From positions 62,001 to 126,000 of the forward strand of contig NZ_FMKA01000009.1 of NCBI RefSeq assembly GCF_900096945.1: 64,000 nt of DNA. The letters run 5' to 3'. A program made the position numbers and the translations under genes. Below the pieces are notes generated by a model. It ran no database searches. It was not told the origin of the DNA and saw nothing but the letters and a program-made list of their open reading frames with translations. The DNA comes from Anaerobium acetethylicum. Lineage in GTDB: Bacteria > Bacillota > Clostridia > Lachnospirales > Lachnospiraceae. Each line of letters opens with the position of its first letter. Within the stretch, counting starts at the first letter, position 1. This document shows, in pieces, positions 54,103-63,158 of the stretch.

Positions 54103-56778
54103 ATGTACTATAATCAGGAAATCAGCGAAGTTCTAAAATCACAGCAGGTAGACCCGGAAAGAGGGCTTACCACAAAAGAAGTGGAAGAAAGACGTGAAAA
54201 GTACGGCTTGAACAAATTGGAGGAAGGCAAGAAAAAGAGTATTGTGGAGCTGTTTCTTGCTCAGCTGAATGACCCGCTCATCTACATCCTCTTAATAGCA
54301 GCAGCTATTTCGGGATTTATGGGTGAAATAAGCGATATGGCCATCATCGGCGTCGTCGTGATCCTCAATGCTGTACTCGGCGTGTCACAGGAGGCAAAGG
54401 CGGAAAAATCCATGGAGGCCCTGAAGAAACTTTCAACACCGAAAGCATACGTTGTGCGTAACAGCGAAATGGTGGAAGTGAATTCCGAGGAAATCGTACC
54501 GGGAGATATCGTTGTTTTAGATGCAGGAAGGTATATTCCATGCGATTTGAGGCTGATCGAAGGTGCAAACCTCCAAATCGAAGAATCTTCCCTCACAGGA
54601 GAATCGGTACCTGTAAACAAAAATGCAAATCTTTTAATAACAGACGAAAAAGTTCCGTTGGGGGACAAGAAAAATATGGCGTTCTCTTCAACGCTTGTAA
54701 CAAATGGAAGAGGAACAGGCATCGCAATAGCAACTGGTATGGAAACTGAAATCGGACATATCGCAAACATGCTGAAGCAGCCTGAAGAAAAGACGCCGTT
54801 ACAGAAAAAACTGGCAGAAATCGGTAGCCTTCTCGGCATTATCGCACTTGTCGTGTGTGTTGCCATGTTCGCTATTGCAGTATTGCAAAAACGAGATATG
54901 TTCGTTATGTTCATGACAGCGATTTCACTTGCCGTAGCAGCCATTCCGGAAGGCATGCCTGCAATCGTATCCATCGTTCTCGCTATGGGCGTACAGAAAA
55001 TGGTCAGGAAAAATGCCATTATCCGTAAACTTCCTTCCGTAGAGACACTTGGTGCGGTTAACGTAATCTGCTCCGATAAGACGGGCACCCTGACACAGAA
55101 CAAGATGACTGTCCAGAAATTCTACGTGAACGGGCAGGTCGTTGCGGAAAGCAAAGTGGACATCAAGGATCCGGTACAGAGGCTTCTGATTGAAAATATC
55201 GTACTCTGCAGCGATGCTTCTTCCAATGCGGAGGGAAGCACCGGAGATCCTACGGAAATCGCTCTGATCAACATCGGAAACAAATATAACATCAGAAAAG
55301 ATGAGCTGAACAAAACCCATCCAAGAGTAAACGAAGCTCCTTTCGAATCAGACAGAAAGCTGATGTCGACAGTGAATGCATACGAGGGAAAATACTATGT
55401 AATGACAAAAGGCGCTACCGACAACCTCCTGAAATTATCAACAAAAGCATATATCAATGGCGAAATCGTTCCGATGACGGAAAAAATCGAAAAAGACTTT
55501 ATGGCAGCTGCCAACAGATTTTCCGACGATGCACTTCGTGTTCTCGGCTCTGCATTCAAAGAAGTTACATCAAGCGATCTGGATCAGGATGGAATGGAAA
55601 GCGAGCTCGTGTTCCTCGGCCTCGTTGCAATGATCGATCCGCCAAGGCTTGAAGTACGCGATTCAATCGCAACCTGCGGACAGTCAGGAATCAGGACAAT
55701 CATGATTACAGGCGACCATCAGAAAACAGCTTTTGCAATTGCAAAAGAGCTCGGAATCGCAGATTCACCAGCACAGACAATATCCGGCGTTGAACTCGAT
55801 GAGTTTACGGATGATGAGCTGATCGATAAAGTAAAAGGCTTAAGAGTATTTGCAAGGGTATCCCCTGAACACAAGGTGAGAATTGTAAAAGCATTCAAGG
55901 GAGACGGGAATATCGTATCCATGACAGGTGACGGCGTTAATGATGCGCCTTCGCTGAAGGCGGCTGATATCGGCGTTGCAATGGGCATCACCGGAACAGA
56001 CGTTGCGAAGGGCGCTGCAGACGTTGTCCTTACAGATGACAACTTTGCCACAATCGTATCTGCGGTCGAAGAAGGACGTAACATCTATGCGAACATCAAA
56101 AAATCCATCATGTTCCTTTTATCCTGTAATATCGGTGAGATATTCTCCCTGTTCTTCGCTATTTTATTTGGATGGGCAACACCTCTGCTTTCGATCCACT
56201 TGTTATGGGTCAACCTTATAACAGACAGCTTCCCGGCACTCTCCCTCGGCGTTGATCCTGGCGACAAGGATATTATGAAGGCAAAACCAAGAAATCCAAA
56301 AGACAGCGTTTTTAAGGGAAGAACACCATTCCTTGTAATCAATGGTGCTACAATCGGTTTCCTTACACTTGCGGCTTTTGCAATCGGAGCAATGAGATAT
56401 TCAGGAATCCACGACCTGTCAGTGCTTCATGAAGGAAGCCTCTCAGGAGACACGCTTACCCATGCAAGAACGATGGCATTCGTAGTCCTGAGCGTTTCCC
56501 AGCTCTTCCATGCGCTAAACGTCAGAAGCGAAACAAAGAGCATCTTCCAGGTAGGCTTATTCACGAACAAATGGCTATTCCTTTCAATCGTATTCGGAAT
56601 CTTCATCCAGTGGGTTGTGATCAGCGTCGGGCCTCTGGCAAAAATATTTAAGGTATTCCAGCTGAATCCATTCGACTGGGTGCTTGTAATCGGACTATCA
56701 CTTGTTCCGGTACTGATCAACGAAGTTGTAAAAGCGATAAAAAGAGCCGGCTACAGAGTGTACGCACCGGAATATTAG
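54103..56778 (+). CDS. P2-type cation-transporting ATPase (calcium-type)
   Basis: An 891-residue P-type ATPase. It has an N-terminal cation-ATPase domain (GLTTKEVEERREKYGLN) and actuator motif LTGESVPVNK. TM4 carries PEGMP, close to the PEGLP of Ca2+ pumps. The phosphorylation site is CSDKTGTLT (Asp325), the hinge region TGDGVNDAPSLKAADIGVAMG, TM5 has NIGEI and TM6 NLITDSFPALSLG. These membrane residues fit a Ca2+ or Na+ exporter of the P2A type. The start is ATG 54103, after AAAGGGGA; the frame is open upstream through the MITE but without a ribosome site. A terminator follows. Confidence 0.92.
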   Translation: MYYNQEISEVLKSQQVDPERGLTTKEVEERREKYGLNKLEEGKKKSIVELFLAQLNDPLIYILLIAAAISGFMGEISDMAIIGVVVILNAVLGVSQEAKAEKSMEALKKLSTPKAYVVRNSEMVEVNSEEIVPGDIVVLDAGRYIPCDLRLIEGANLQIEESSLTGESVPVNKNANLLITDEKVPLGDKKNMAFSSTLVTNGRGTGIAIATGMETEIGHIANMLKQPEEKTPLQKKLAEIGSLLGIIALVVCVAMFAIAVLQKRDMFVMFMTAISLAVAAIPEGMPAIVSIVLAMGVQKMVRKNAIIRKLPSVETLGAVNVICSDKTGTLTQNKMTVQKFYVNGQVVAESKVDIKDPVQRLLIENIVLCSDASSNAEGSTGDPTEIALINIGNKYNIRKDELNKTHPRVNEAPFESDRKLMSTVNAYEGKYYVMTKGATDNLLKLSTKAYINGEIVPMTEKIEKDFMAAANRFSDDALRVLGSAFKEVTSSDLDQDGMESELVFLGLVAMIDPPRLEVRDSIATCGQSGIRTIMITGDHQKTAFAIAKELGIADSPAQTISGVELDEFTDDELIDKVKGLRVFARVSPEHKVRIVKAFKGDGNIVSMTGDGVNDAPSLKAADIGVAMGITGTDVAKGAADVVLTDDNFATIVSAVEEGRNIYANIKKSIMFLLSCNIGEIFSLFFAILFGWATPLLSIHLLWVNLITDSFPALSLGVDPGDKDIMKAKPRNPKDSVFKGRTPFLVINGATIGFLTLAAFAIGAMRYSGIHDLSVLHEGSLSGDTLTHARTMAFVVLSVSQLFHALNVRSETKSIFQVGLFTNKWLFLSIVFGIFIQWVVISVGPLAKIFKVFQLNPFDWVLVIGLSLVPVLINEVVKAIKRAGYRVYAPEY

Positions 56779-56824
56779 AAAGATCTGAACTCACATAATA
56801 TATTACTCCAATAATATAAATAGG

Positions 56825-56865
56825 ACATGCCCCAGGGAATCGATTTCCCCAGGGCATGTTTTTTA
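56825..56865 (+). terminator. Intrinsic terminator after the cation ATPase
   Basis: ACATGCCC pairs with GGGCATGT, with inner GGGAAT/ATTTCCC-like pairing, followed by six or more T residues. The last T residues merge into the first hairpin of the structured repeat module. Confidence 0.88.
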
Positions 56866-56991
56866 TATGCAGGAAATTCCTTGAATTTCCTGCATATAAA
56901 AAACGCTCCGCGAGGAGGCGCATGACGAGCAAGAAGAATATGCCGCTGAAGCGACTGCTCGTCAGCGCGAGAGTTTCGCAAGCGAAACTCT
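56864..56991 (+). repeat. Four-hairpin structured repeat module (copy 2)
   Basis: Stems corresponding to copy 1 at 28821-28948: (a) TATATGCAGGAAATTC with its exact complement; (b) CGCTCC-GCGA-GGAGGCG; (c) TGACGAGC/GCTCGTCA with inner CGC/GCG; (d) AGAGTTTCG-CAAG-CGAAACTCT. Differences from copy 1 fall largely in pairs that remain complementary. Like copy 1, it begins exactly at the T-run of an intrinsic terminator. Confidence 0.75.
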
Positions 56992-57112
56992 ATGTTCAGC
57001 CCTTATGGCTGGTATCCAATAAACTGAAAAGCGTATATAGTTATAAATACTATGAAAAATCTGAAAATATGTTATAATAATCATTATCACTAAGAAAGCA
57101 GGTGTTTAGAAG

Positions 57113-58018
57113 ATGCCAATAAAAATACAAAGCGATCTTCCGGCAAGGGAAGCATTAGAACATGAGAATATATTCGTCATGGACGAATACCGTGCCCTGC
57201 ATCAGGATGTCCGTCCTCTAAATATAGGAATATTGAACCTCATGCCGGTAAAACAGGATACAGAACTCCAGATTCTCCGCGCATTGTCGAATACTCCGCT
57301 CCAGGTAGATGTAACCTTTCTGAACGTCTCAAGCCACGTTTCGAAAAACACCTCCGCAAGCCATCTGAACAAATTCTATTCCTCCTTCGATGAGATCAAG
57401 CATAAAAAATTCGATGGTCTCATCATTACCGGAGCGCCGGTAGAACAGATGGATTTTGAAGAGGTAAACTACTGGGATGAGCTGAAGGATATCATGGAGT
57501 GGTCGAAGACCTACGTTACCTCGACTCTCCATATCTGCTGGGGTGCCCAGGCGGGCCTCTACTACCATTACGGCATTCAGAAGCAGATGCTCGACAAAAA
57601 GATGTTCGGCATATATCCGCATACCGTCCTGAACAGGAAAGTGCCTCTCGTAAGGGGATTCGATGACGAATTTTTCGCCCCTCATTCAAGGCATACCACG
57701 GTATCCAGGGACGACATCCTTAGCGAAAAGAGGCTGACAATGCTGGCAGAGTCAGAAGAAGCGGGCGTGTTCCTTGCATTGGCAGAGGACGGGAAACAGA
57801 TATTTGTGACCGGGCATCCAGAGTACGACCGGTACACCCTTCATGCGGAATATGTCAGGGATCTCGATAAAGGCCTTGATATCGATTTGCCTGTGAATTA
57901 TTATCCGGATGACGATTATACGAAGAAGCCAAGGCTCCAGTGGAGGGCGCATGCGAATAATCTTTATACGAACTGGTTGAATTATTATGTATATCAGGTT
58001 ACACCTTACGAGTTATAA
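57113..58018 (+). CDS. metA: Homoserine O-acetyltransferase, MetA type
   Basis: A 301-residue enzyme of the MetA family that activates homoserine for methionine biosynthesis. The catalytic cysteine is Cys142 in [12 protein letters not shown], and the substrate loop reads [11 protein letters not shown] with Glu at position 111. In studied MetA proteins Glu111 goes with acetyl-CoA use and Gly111 with succinyl-CoA use, so this one should be an acetyltransferase despite the common 'succinyltransferase' label. The later HPEYDRYTL motif carries the catalytic His/Glu. The start follows AAGCAGGTG. Other methionine genes are not adjacent. Confidence 0.95.
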   Translation: MPIKIQSDLPAREALEHENIFVMDEYRALHQDVRPLNIGILNLMPVKQDTELQILRALSNTPLQVDVTFLNVSSHVSKNTSASHLNKFYSSFDEIKHKKFDGLIITGAPVEQMDFEEVNYWDELKDIMEWSKTYVTSTLHICWGAQAGLYYHYGIQKQMLDKKMFGIYPHTVLNRKVPLVRGFDDEFFAPHSRHTTVSRDDILSEKRLTMLAESEEAGVFLALAEDGKQIFVTGHPEYDRYTLHAEYVRDLDKGLDIDLPVNYYPDDDYTKKPRLQWRAHANNLYTNWLNYYVYQVTPYEL

Positions 58019-58550
58019 GGGAAGTGCCTGAAACCCCTGACTATATGGGGAAGGTCGGACTTTTGTAAAAATATTGCAATGTGTCGTAGAATAGCGTGAT
58101 TTAGTACTAAAATGGGGTACGATGGCGTAAAAAAGCGGTAAAAAATGGCGTAAAACAAAGAGGATTAAGGGACTTATTTTTGTATATTTTTTGAATTTTA
58201 ACAAGAGCACTACAGTCATGAAAATGATTTGTAGTGCTCTTGTTGTATAATGAGCAAAAAGCGAAAAGTACAAATAATTGCCATTTTCTCTATTTATTAT
58301 CATTACATATGTGAGCTTTTTTGTTACAAGCCTGTATGAATAACGGTTGAAGGAAAATCAGTATTTCGAGATAGCAATGTGTCGTGCATATATGAAATTT
58401 AATTTGTAATTGCGAAACAAGTTTGATAAACTAAAATTTAGGTGGTTTTAATGTTTTTTTGTAAATATGGATGACAGAGGAAAATGAATACTGAGAAAAC
58501 AAATAAAAATGTTTAGTAAAGCAGTATAAAGACCAGGAGGTGAGGGACAT
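58019..58550. other. 532-bp A/T-rich region at the start of the accessory cluster
   Basis: No convincing ORF. It contains a hairpin CCCC/GGGG just after metA, a 12-bp direct repeat GCAATGTGTCGT at 58076 and 58374, two ATGGCGTAAAA motifs around 58124 and 58146, and a strong hairpin (58200-58245). The region is more A/T-rich than the core genes on its left. Confidence 0.5.
58200..58245. terminator. Hairpin, probable terminator
   Basis: AACAAGAGCACTACA pairs with TGTAGTGCTCTTGTT around a roughly 15-nt loop. A T-run is weak on the + strand (TTGTTGTA). The direction of action is uncertain. Confidence 0.6.
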
Positions 58551-59939
58551 ATGGCACAAAGGACTGTATGTCTGTGTGATGGAAAATATATAGGAATAGA
58601 AACAATCTATACGGTTATCAATGGCCGACAGGTCAATATTCCAGAAAAGCTAAAAGAACTCCGAGCAAAGAGTCAGAATAGCGAATTGTTTTGTCCCTGT
58701 GGATGCGGGGCCAATCTGATTCTTGTGGCCGGAGATAAGAATCTTAGAGAGCAACATTTCAGATTGAAGGATGGAGCATTTAATCAAGAGTGCCATGTGA
58801 TTACAGAGGGCAGGATTTCTGTTGATTCTAAGATCGTATTGAAATGTTGGCTTGATGACAAGTTAAAGGCAAATGATCTGGAAATGCGTGTTCCAATCCA
58901 GGCTATTGATGGCAGCAGTAGAAAATATGAATTCTCATTTTTATCCAGAGATAAGAAAGTAGCGTTAAGCTATTGCCATGAAAGGGTAAATTTATCTGAT
59001 GAAAAGCTTGAAATACTGGAAGGCAACAGTCAGGGAATTCATATTATTTATGTTGTTGATGCTGAAAATGGCGGAAGTGATGGTCAGTATCCTGAAGGCC
59101 TTATGAAAGTTCAAAATAAGCAGAATTATTGTTTGCTTTTAGAGGTGGCAGATGCAGAGTACAGTGAAGCTATGATGAAGGCAATATTCTATGTCAAAGA
59201 TATCGATGGGTTATGGCAGGAGGTCCTATTTGCAGACGGATACTTAAGTGAATTTTCAATTGATGATAATGGATGTGTGATATATGAAGGCGAGACACTT
59301 GAATCGAAACAGGCTAAGGCAGAGGCTGATTTCAAATATAAGCTTGAAAATGAAAAGGATAAACGAGTTAAAGAAGAAAAACGGCGGTCTGAAAATCTGA
59401 AGAAGCTTTTTGAAGAAGAGCAACGCAATCAGCAAGAACGGCAGATATTAAAGGAAGAAGCAGAGAAGGAACGCCGGCGCAAGGTGGCGGAAGTTGAAAA
59501 GCGAATAGCTGAGCTGGAAGAAAAACATCGTGTTGAAGAAGAAAAACGACAGGCTGAGATTCGCCAGCGTGAAGAGGATTTCAAACGTAATATGGAATCT
59601 GACTTTTCACAGCAGGAGACCCAAGTCAGGGATTCTGATGGTAATCGCTGGATTAAATGTGAGTTTTGCGGAAAGATCGCAAATGAGAATGAGTTTACAT
59701 CCTATGGAGGTGCTGGTCATATAAATCTTGGAACTTGTACGGCTTGTAAGGCTAATAATCCTGCAGTGAAACAGAAAACAGATGAGAAAATGGCTAAAAT
59801 AAAGATGAAATATGATCCTGATATCTGCCCAGCGTGCGGCGGAACATTAAGAGAAAAGAGTGGAAAATTCGGAAAGTTTATGGGATGCAGTAATTATCCA
59901 AAATGCAGGTATACCGGAATAATTCGCCCTGGGAAATAA
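58551..59939 (+). CDS. CoiA-like / topoisomerase-type zinc-finger protein with central coiled coil
   Basis: A 462-residue multidomain protein. Residues about 45-85 resemble the CoiA N-terminal zinc site (LFCPCGCGANLILVAGDKNLREQHF). Residues about 85-170 read like a degenerate CoiA-type nuclease fold (YEFSFLSRDKKVALSYC), without a clear full PD-(D/E)xK set. Residues about 255-360 are a very charged Glu/Lys/Arg coiled coil. The C-terminus has two Cys4 fingers: CEFCGKIA...CTAC, and the topoisomerase-I-type CPACGGTL...CSNYPKC. It should bind nucleic acid. AGGAGGTGAG precedes the ATG. It opens a cluster with a methyltransferase and a nuclease-helicase, which suggests defence or DNA processing. The function is unproven. 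Confidence 0.7.
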   Translation: MAQRTVCLCDGKYIGIETIYTVINGRQVNIPEKLKELRAKSQNSELFCPCGCGANLILVAGDKNLREQHFRLKDGAFNQECHVITEGRISVDSKIVLKCWLDDKLKANDLEMRVPIQAIDGSSRKYEFSFLSRDKKVALSYCHERVNLSDEKLEILEGNSQGIHIIYVVDAENGGSDGQYPEGLMKVQNKQNYCLLLEVADAEYSEAMMKAIFYVKDIDGLWQEVLFADGYLSEFSIDDNGCVIYEGETLESKQAKAEADFKYKLENEKDKRVKEEKRRSENLKKLFEEEQRNQQERQILKEEAEKERRRKVAEVEKRIAELEEKHRVEEEKRQAEIRQREEDFKRNMESDFSQQETQVRDSDGNRWIKCEFCGKIANENEFTSYGGAGHINLGTCTACKANNPAVKQKTDEKMAKIKMKYDPDICPACGGTLREKSGKFGKFMGCSNYPKCRYTGIIRPGK

Positions 59940-59959
59940 GATAGAAAGGCAGATAAAGT

Positions 59960-60547
59960 ATGATTAATACGATTGAATATTACGAAAAGAATGCAAAAAA
60001 GTTTGCTGAAGGAACCAGTTCCGTGGACTTCATGAAAACACAAAACAGATTCTTAACTAAATTGAAAAACGGATCTGCCATTTTAGATTTCGGCTGTGGC
60101 TCAGGAAGGGATACGAAATATTTCCTGGACCAGGGATTTCATGTGGAAGCAACGGATGGCTCAAAAGAACTTTGCAAACTGGCCAGCGAATATACAGGAA
60201 TCAAAGTCAGACAACTTCTTTTCAATGAATTAGATGAAAAAAATGAATATGACGGCATCTGGGCATGTTCTTCCATTCTGCATTTGTCCAAGGAAGAACT
60301 GAAACCTGTACTGAACAGGATGAAAGACGCCCTGAAAGCGGACGGCATTATTTATACTTCCTTTAAATATGGGACATTTGAGGGAGAAAGAAACGGAAGA
60401 TATTTTACAGATATGACGGAAGAATCCTTCGCGGATCTCATAAGCGGTATTGACGGATTGAAGATAGAAGAACAGTGGATCTCATCTGATGTACGCCCGG
60501 GAAGAGGAGAAGAAAAATGGCTGAATCTAATTCTCAGGAAGCAGTAA
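59960..60547 (+). CDS. Class I SAM-dependent methyltransferase
   Basis: A 195-residue Rossmann-fold methyltransferase. Motif I is ILDFGCGSGRDTKYF (about 41-55). The acidic residue ending the second strand lies in VEATDGSKEL (about 70-79), and the motif-IV region is EYDGIWACSSILHL. There is no NPPY or similar DNA-amino-methyltransferase motif, so a small molecule or protein is a better substrate guess than DNA. It follows the zinc-finger gene by 20 nt, and its 3' end overlaps a small ORF. It is therefore likely part of one transcript. Confidence 0.85.
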   Translation: MINTIEYYEKNAKKFAEGTSSVDFMKTQNRFLTKLKNGSAILDFGCGSGRDTKYFLDQGFHVEATDGSKELCKLASEYTGIKVRQLLFNELDEKNEYDGIWACSSILHLSKEELKPVLNRMKDALKADGIIYTSFKYGTFEGERNGRYFTDMTEESFADLISGIDGLKIEEQWISSDVRPGRGEEKWLNLILRKQ

Positions 60548-60672
60548 ATATTGAAGAGGTGCAGATCGGATTAACTGACGTAATGACCGGAGATAAAAAC
60601 AAGGGACGTTTCCTGGGGAAGCTTCTCGTTGTACAGGAATTGATGGAAGCCAACGAGTCACCGAACAAGTAG
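60517..60672 (+). CDS. Small 51-residue protein, overlapping the methyltransferase gene
   Basis: ATG 60517 to TAG 60672, behind a good ribosome site (AGAGGAGA), in a different frame from the methyltransferase it overlaps by 31 nt. The protein begins MAESNSQEAVNIEEVQ and continues with a short helical, leucine-rich stretch (GRFLGKLLVVQELMEA). I recognise no family. Overlap, ribosome site and spacing to the next gene (15 nt) support translation. It could be a small partner or inhibitor of the neighbouring enzymes. Confidence 0.6.
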   Translation: MAESNSQEAVNIEEVQIGLTDVMTGDKNKGRFLGKLLVVQELMEANESPNK

Positions 60673-60687
60673 AAAGGAATGCACAAG

Positions 60688-62550
60688 ATGATTGTTTATG
60701 ACGGCACCAAAGCGGATTTTCTAAAGAGCGTAGAGCAGGATGCAATTGCAGCTGAAATAGAGGAAAATATCTACCAGAAGATGCATCGATCAACTGCAAG
60801 AAATGAATTCCGGTCGTGGGAAAATTCTTTGTTATATATGTATAAAGTATTGAATGATTCTGAGATACCTATAGATGCGGGAATCGCAATCGAATATAAT
60901 ATTCCGCAGACATCCAAGCGTGTTGATTTCTTGATATCCGGTTATGATTCATCAAATAAAGGAAATGTAGTTATTATAGAACTAAAGCAGTGGGATAAGA
61001 TGGATGCGGTTCCCGGACTGGATGCCCTGGTTGAGACTTATACAGGGAATGCGGTTAGACGGGTAGTGCATCCTTCTTATCAGGCCTGGTCTTATTCTAT
61101 GCTGATCAAGGATTATAATGAAGCGGTTCAAAGCAAAGATATCCTTCTTTCTCCATGCTCCTATTTGCATAATTACAGGAGACAGGAGAATGATCCCTTG
61201 GATGAATCCCAGTATGAAACTTATCTGGAAGAGGCACCTGCGTTTACCAGGGGTGAAGTAGAGAAGTTAAGAGATTTCATTAAGAAATCAATCAGTCAGG
61301 GCGATCAGAAAGAATTACTTTATCAGATTGAAAATGGAAGAATCAGACCGTCAAAATCATTGCAGGATTCTCTGGCAGCAATGTTAAAGGGAAACAAAGA
61401 GTTCATTATGATCGATGAACAGAAGATTGCGTATGAAGAAATTATGAGTATATCAAAACAATCACAAAGAGATGGTAAAAAACGAGTAGTGATTGTAAAA
61501 GGTGGTCCCGGAACAGGAAAAACGGTAGTTGCCATTAATCTTTTGGCAGATCTGACAGCAGAGGAACAATTCTGTCAGTATGTTTCTAAAAATAGCGCGC
61601 CACGCAGTGTATATCAGAAGAAGTTGAAAGGTGAAGTCCGAAAGAGCAGCGTAGATAATATGTTCAAGGGGTCTGGCATTTATACGGAAGCGCCGTTAAA
61701 TGGAGTCGATACCATTTTAGTCGACGAAGCACACAGACTAAATGAAAAATCAGGGATGTTCCAGAACCTGGGCGAGAATCAGATTAAAGAAATTATTCAA
61801 GCTGCCAAGTCCAGTGTCTTTTTTATTGATGAAAGCCAGCGGGTCACAATTAAAGATATTGGAAGTATTGATGAAATTGAACATTGGGCAAAAAAACAGG
61901 GAGCACAGATTTATTACCAGGAATTGATTTCTCAGTTCCGCTGTAATGGTTCCGATGGATATCTGGCTTGGCTTGATGATGTATTGGATATCAGGCAGAC
62001 AGCCAATTTTGATATGAAGGATATTGATTATGATATTAGAATAATGGATACGCCGCAGGAGATGCAGCATTTAATCATGGAACGGAATTGCAATAGAAAT
62101 CGTTCCCGGATATTGGCAGGTTATTGCTGGAACTGGCTTAAGCAGGGAAAAAATGATTCCACAGTACATGACATTAAAATCAAAGATTTTGAAATGAGCT
62201 GGAATCTGGGAAATTCAACTACATTTGCCATTGATGAAAGTTCTGTTCATGAAGCAGGCTGTATTCATACCTCACAAGGCTTGGAATTTGATTATGTGGG
62301 TGTTATTATAGGAGAAGATTTAAGATATGAAAACGGAAGAATCATCACTGATTTTACAAAGAGAGCTTCCACTGATCAATCCTTAAAAGGAATCAAATCC
62401 ATGTATAAAAAAGATCCAGAGAAAGCAAATGAAATAGCTGATGAAGTTATAAAAAACACATATCGGACACTTATGACAAGGGGAATGAAAGGATGCTATG
62501 TTTACTGCGTAGACTCTAAGCTTGCAGATTATCTGAGAGAAAGGCTATAG
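60688..62550 (+). CDS. Nuclease-helicase fusion, DUF2075/Schlafen-group helicase type
   Basis: A 620-residue protein. The N-terminal part carries a PD-(D/E)xK-like pattern: Asp80 in KRVDFLISG, and Glu98-x-Lys100 in VVIIELKQW. From about residue 240 it is a superfamily-1-like DUF2075 helicase: Walker A GGPGTGKT (272-279), Walker B ILVDEAHRL (DEAH at 346-349), FFIDESQRV, a YYQELISQFRCNGSDGYL motif, and the C-terminal SQGLEFDYVGVIIGEDL and TRGMKGCYVYC motifs. Such proteins are frequent in defence islands. The start at 60688 fits AGAAAGGA; ATG 60679 is too close to it. The base composition is more A/T-rich than in core genes. Confidence 0.8.
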   Translation: MIVYDGTKADFLKSVEQDAIAAEIEENIYQKMHRSTARNEFRSWENSLLYMYKVLNDSEIPIDAGIAIEYNIPQTSKRVDFLISGYDSSNKGNVVIIELKQWDKMDAVPGLDALVETYTGNAVRRVVHPSYQAWSYSMLIKDYNEAVQSKDILLSPCSYLHNYRRQENDPLDESQYETYLEEAPAFTRGEVEKLRDFIKKSISQGDQKELLYQIENGRIRPSKSLQDSLAAMLKGNKEFIMIDEQKIAYEEIMSISKQSQRDGKKRVVIVKGGPGTGKTVVAINLLADLTAEEQFCQYVSKNSAPRSVYQKKLKGEVRKSSVDNMFKGSGIYTEAPLNGVDTILVDEAHRLNEKSGMFQNLGENQIKEIIQAAKSSVFFIDESQRVTIKDIGSIDEIEHWAKKQGAQIYYQELISQFRCNGSDGYLAWLDDVLDIRQTANFDMKDIDYDIRIMDTPQEMQHLIMERNCNRNRSRILAGYCWNWLKQGKNDSTVHDIKIKDFEMSWNLGNSTTFAIDESSVHEAGCIHTSQGLEFDYVGVIIGEDLRYENGRIITDFTKRASTDQSLKGIKSMYKKDPEKANEIADEVIKNTYRTLMTRGMKGCYVYCVDSKLADYLRERL

Positions 62551-62592
62551 TATGGGGAAAACTGTTTAAATCACCAAAAAAGGAGTGAAACC

Positions 62593-63138
62593 ATGCACAG
62601 AAAAAACATATCAACAACCACAAAATGGTGCCTGACCAGTATCCCGTTACTGTTTTTTATAGGCTCAATTTTCCACTTTCTATTCGAGCTGTCTGGAGAT
62701 TCACCGATTGTAGGAGCGTTTTCAGCAGTTAATGAAAGCGTCTGGGAGCACCAGAAGATGTTGCTGCTTCCTGTGACAGGCTGGTGGGTCATCATCTACT
62801 TTTTCAAAAGGACCAGACATCAGATAGACACACGAAAATGGTTCGCCGGATTAGCAGCCTCATTGATTTTTTCTGTATTAACGATACCGTTGGCTCATTA
62901 TTTTTACACGGAAGCCTTTGGGGTGGGATTTCTGATCGTGGATATATTGATACTACTTTTGGCTGTCGCTGTCGGGCAGTGTATCGGGATCCATGTTTAC
63001 AAGCATTCGAAAGGCATCCCTCTTTATGCTTCCCTTATAGTGGTCCTGTTGATTTTTTTTATATTCATTCTTTTTACCTTTTATCCCCCACAACTGCCCT
63101 GGTTCAGGGATAGTCTGACTGGACAATATGGTATATAA
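62593..63138 (+). CDS. DUF6512-like integral membrane protein
   Basis: A 181-residue protein with five predicted membrane helices and the motif AVNESVWEHQKMLLLPV after the first helix, as in the DUF6512 family. No catalytic residues are evident beyond this motif. The ribosome site AAAGGAG precedes the ATG. It lies 42 nt after the nuclease-helicase gene and is followed by the young MITE copy. Whether it belongs functionally to the cluster is unclear. Confidence 0.75.
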   Translation: MHRKNISTTTKWCLTSIPLLFFIGSIFHFLFELSGDSPIVGAFSAVNESVWEHQKMLLLPVTGWWVIIYFFKRTRHQIDTRKWFAGLAASLIFSVLTIPLAHYFYTEAFGVGFLIVDILILLLAVAVGQCIGIHVYKHSKGIPLYASLIVVLLIFFIFILFTFYPPQLPWFRDSLTGQYGI

Positions 63139-63158
63139 TGAAGAATGATAAAAGCTGA

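Larger units (their letters stand above)
56779..57112 (+). other. 334-bp region between the cation ATPase and metA
   Basis: It holds the ATPase terminator (56825-56865), the second copy of the four-hairpin module (56864-56991), and a TATAAT element at 57073-57078 that probably belongs to the metA promoter (no good -35 seen). I looked for a SAM riboswitch or T-box before metA and found neither. Confidence 0.6.

Noticed and set aside
56992-57112. SAM riboswitch or T-box upstream of metA
   Set aside because: No conserved SAM-I core, T-box motif or terminator was found in the short leader.
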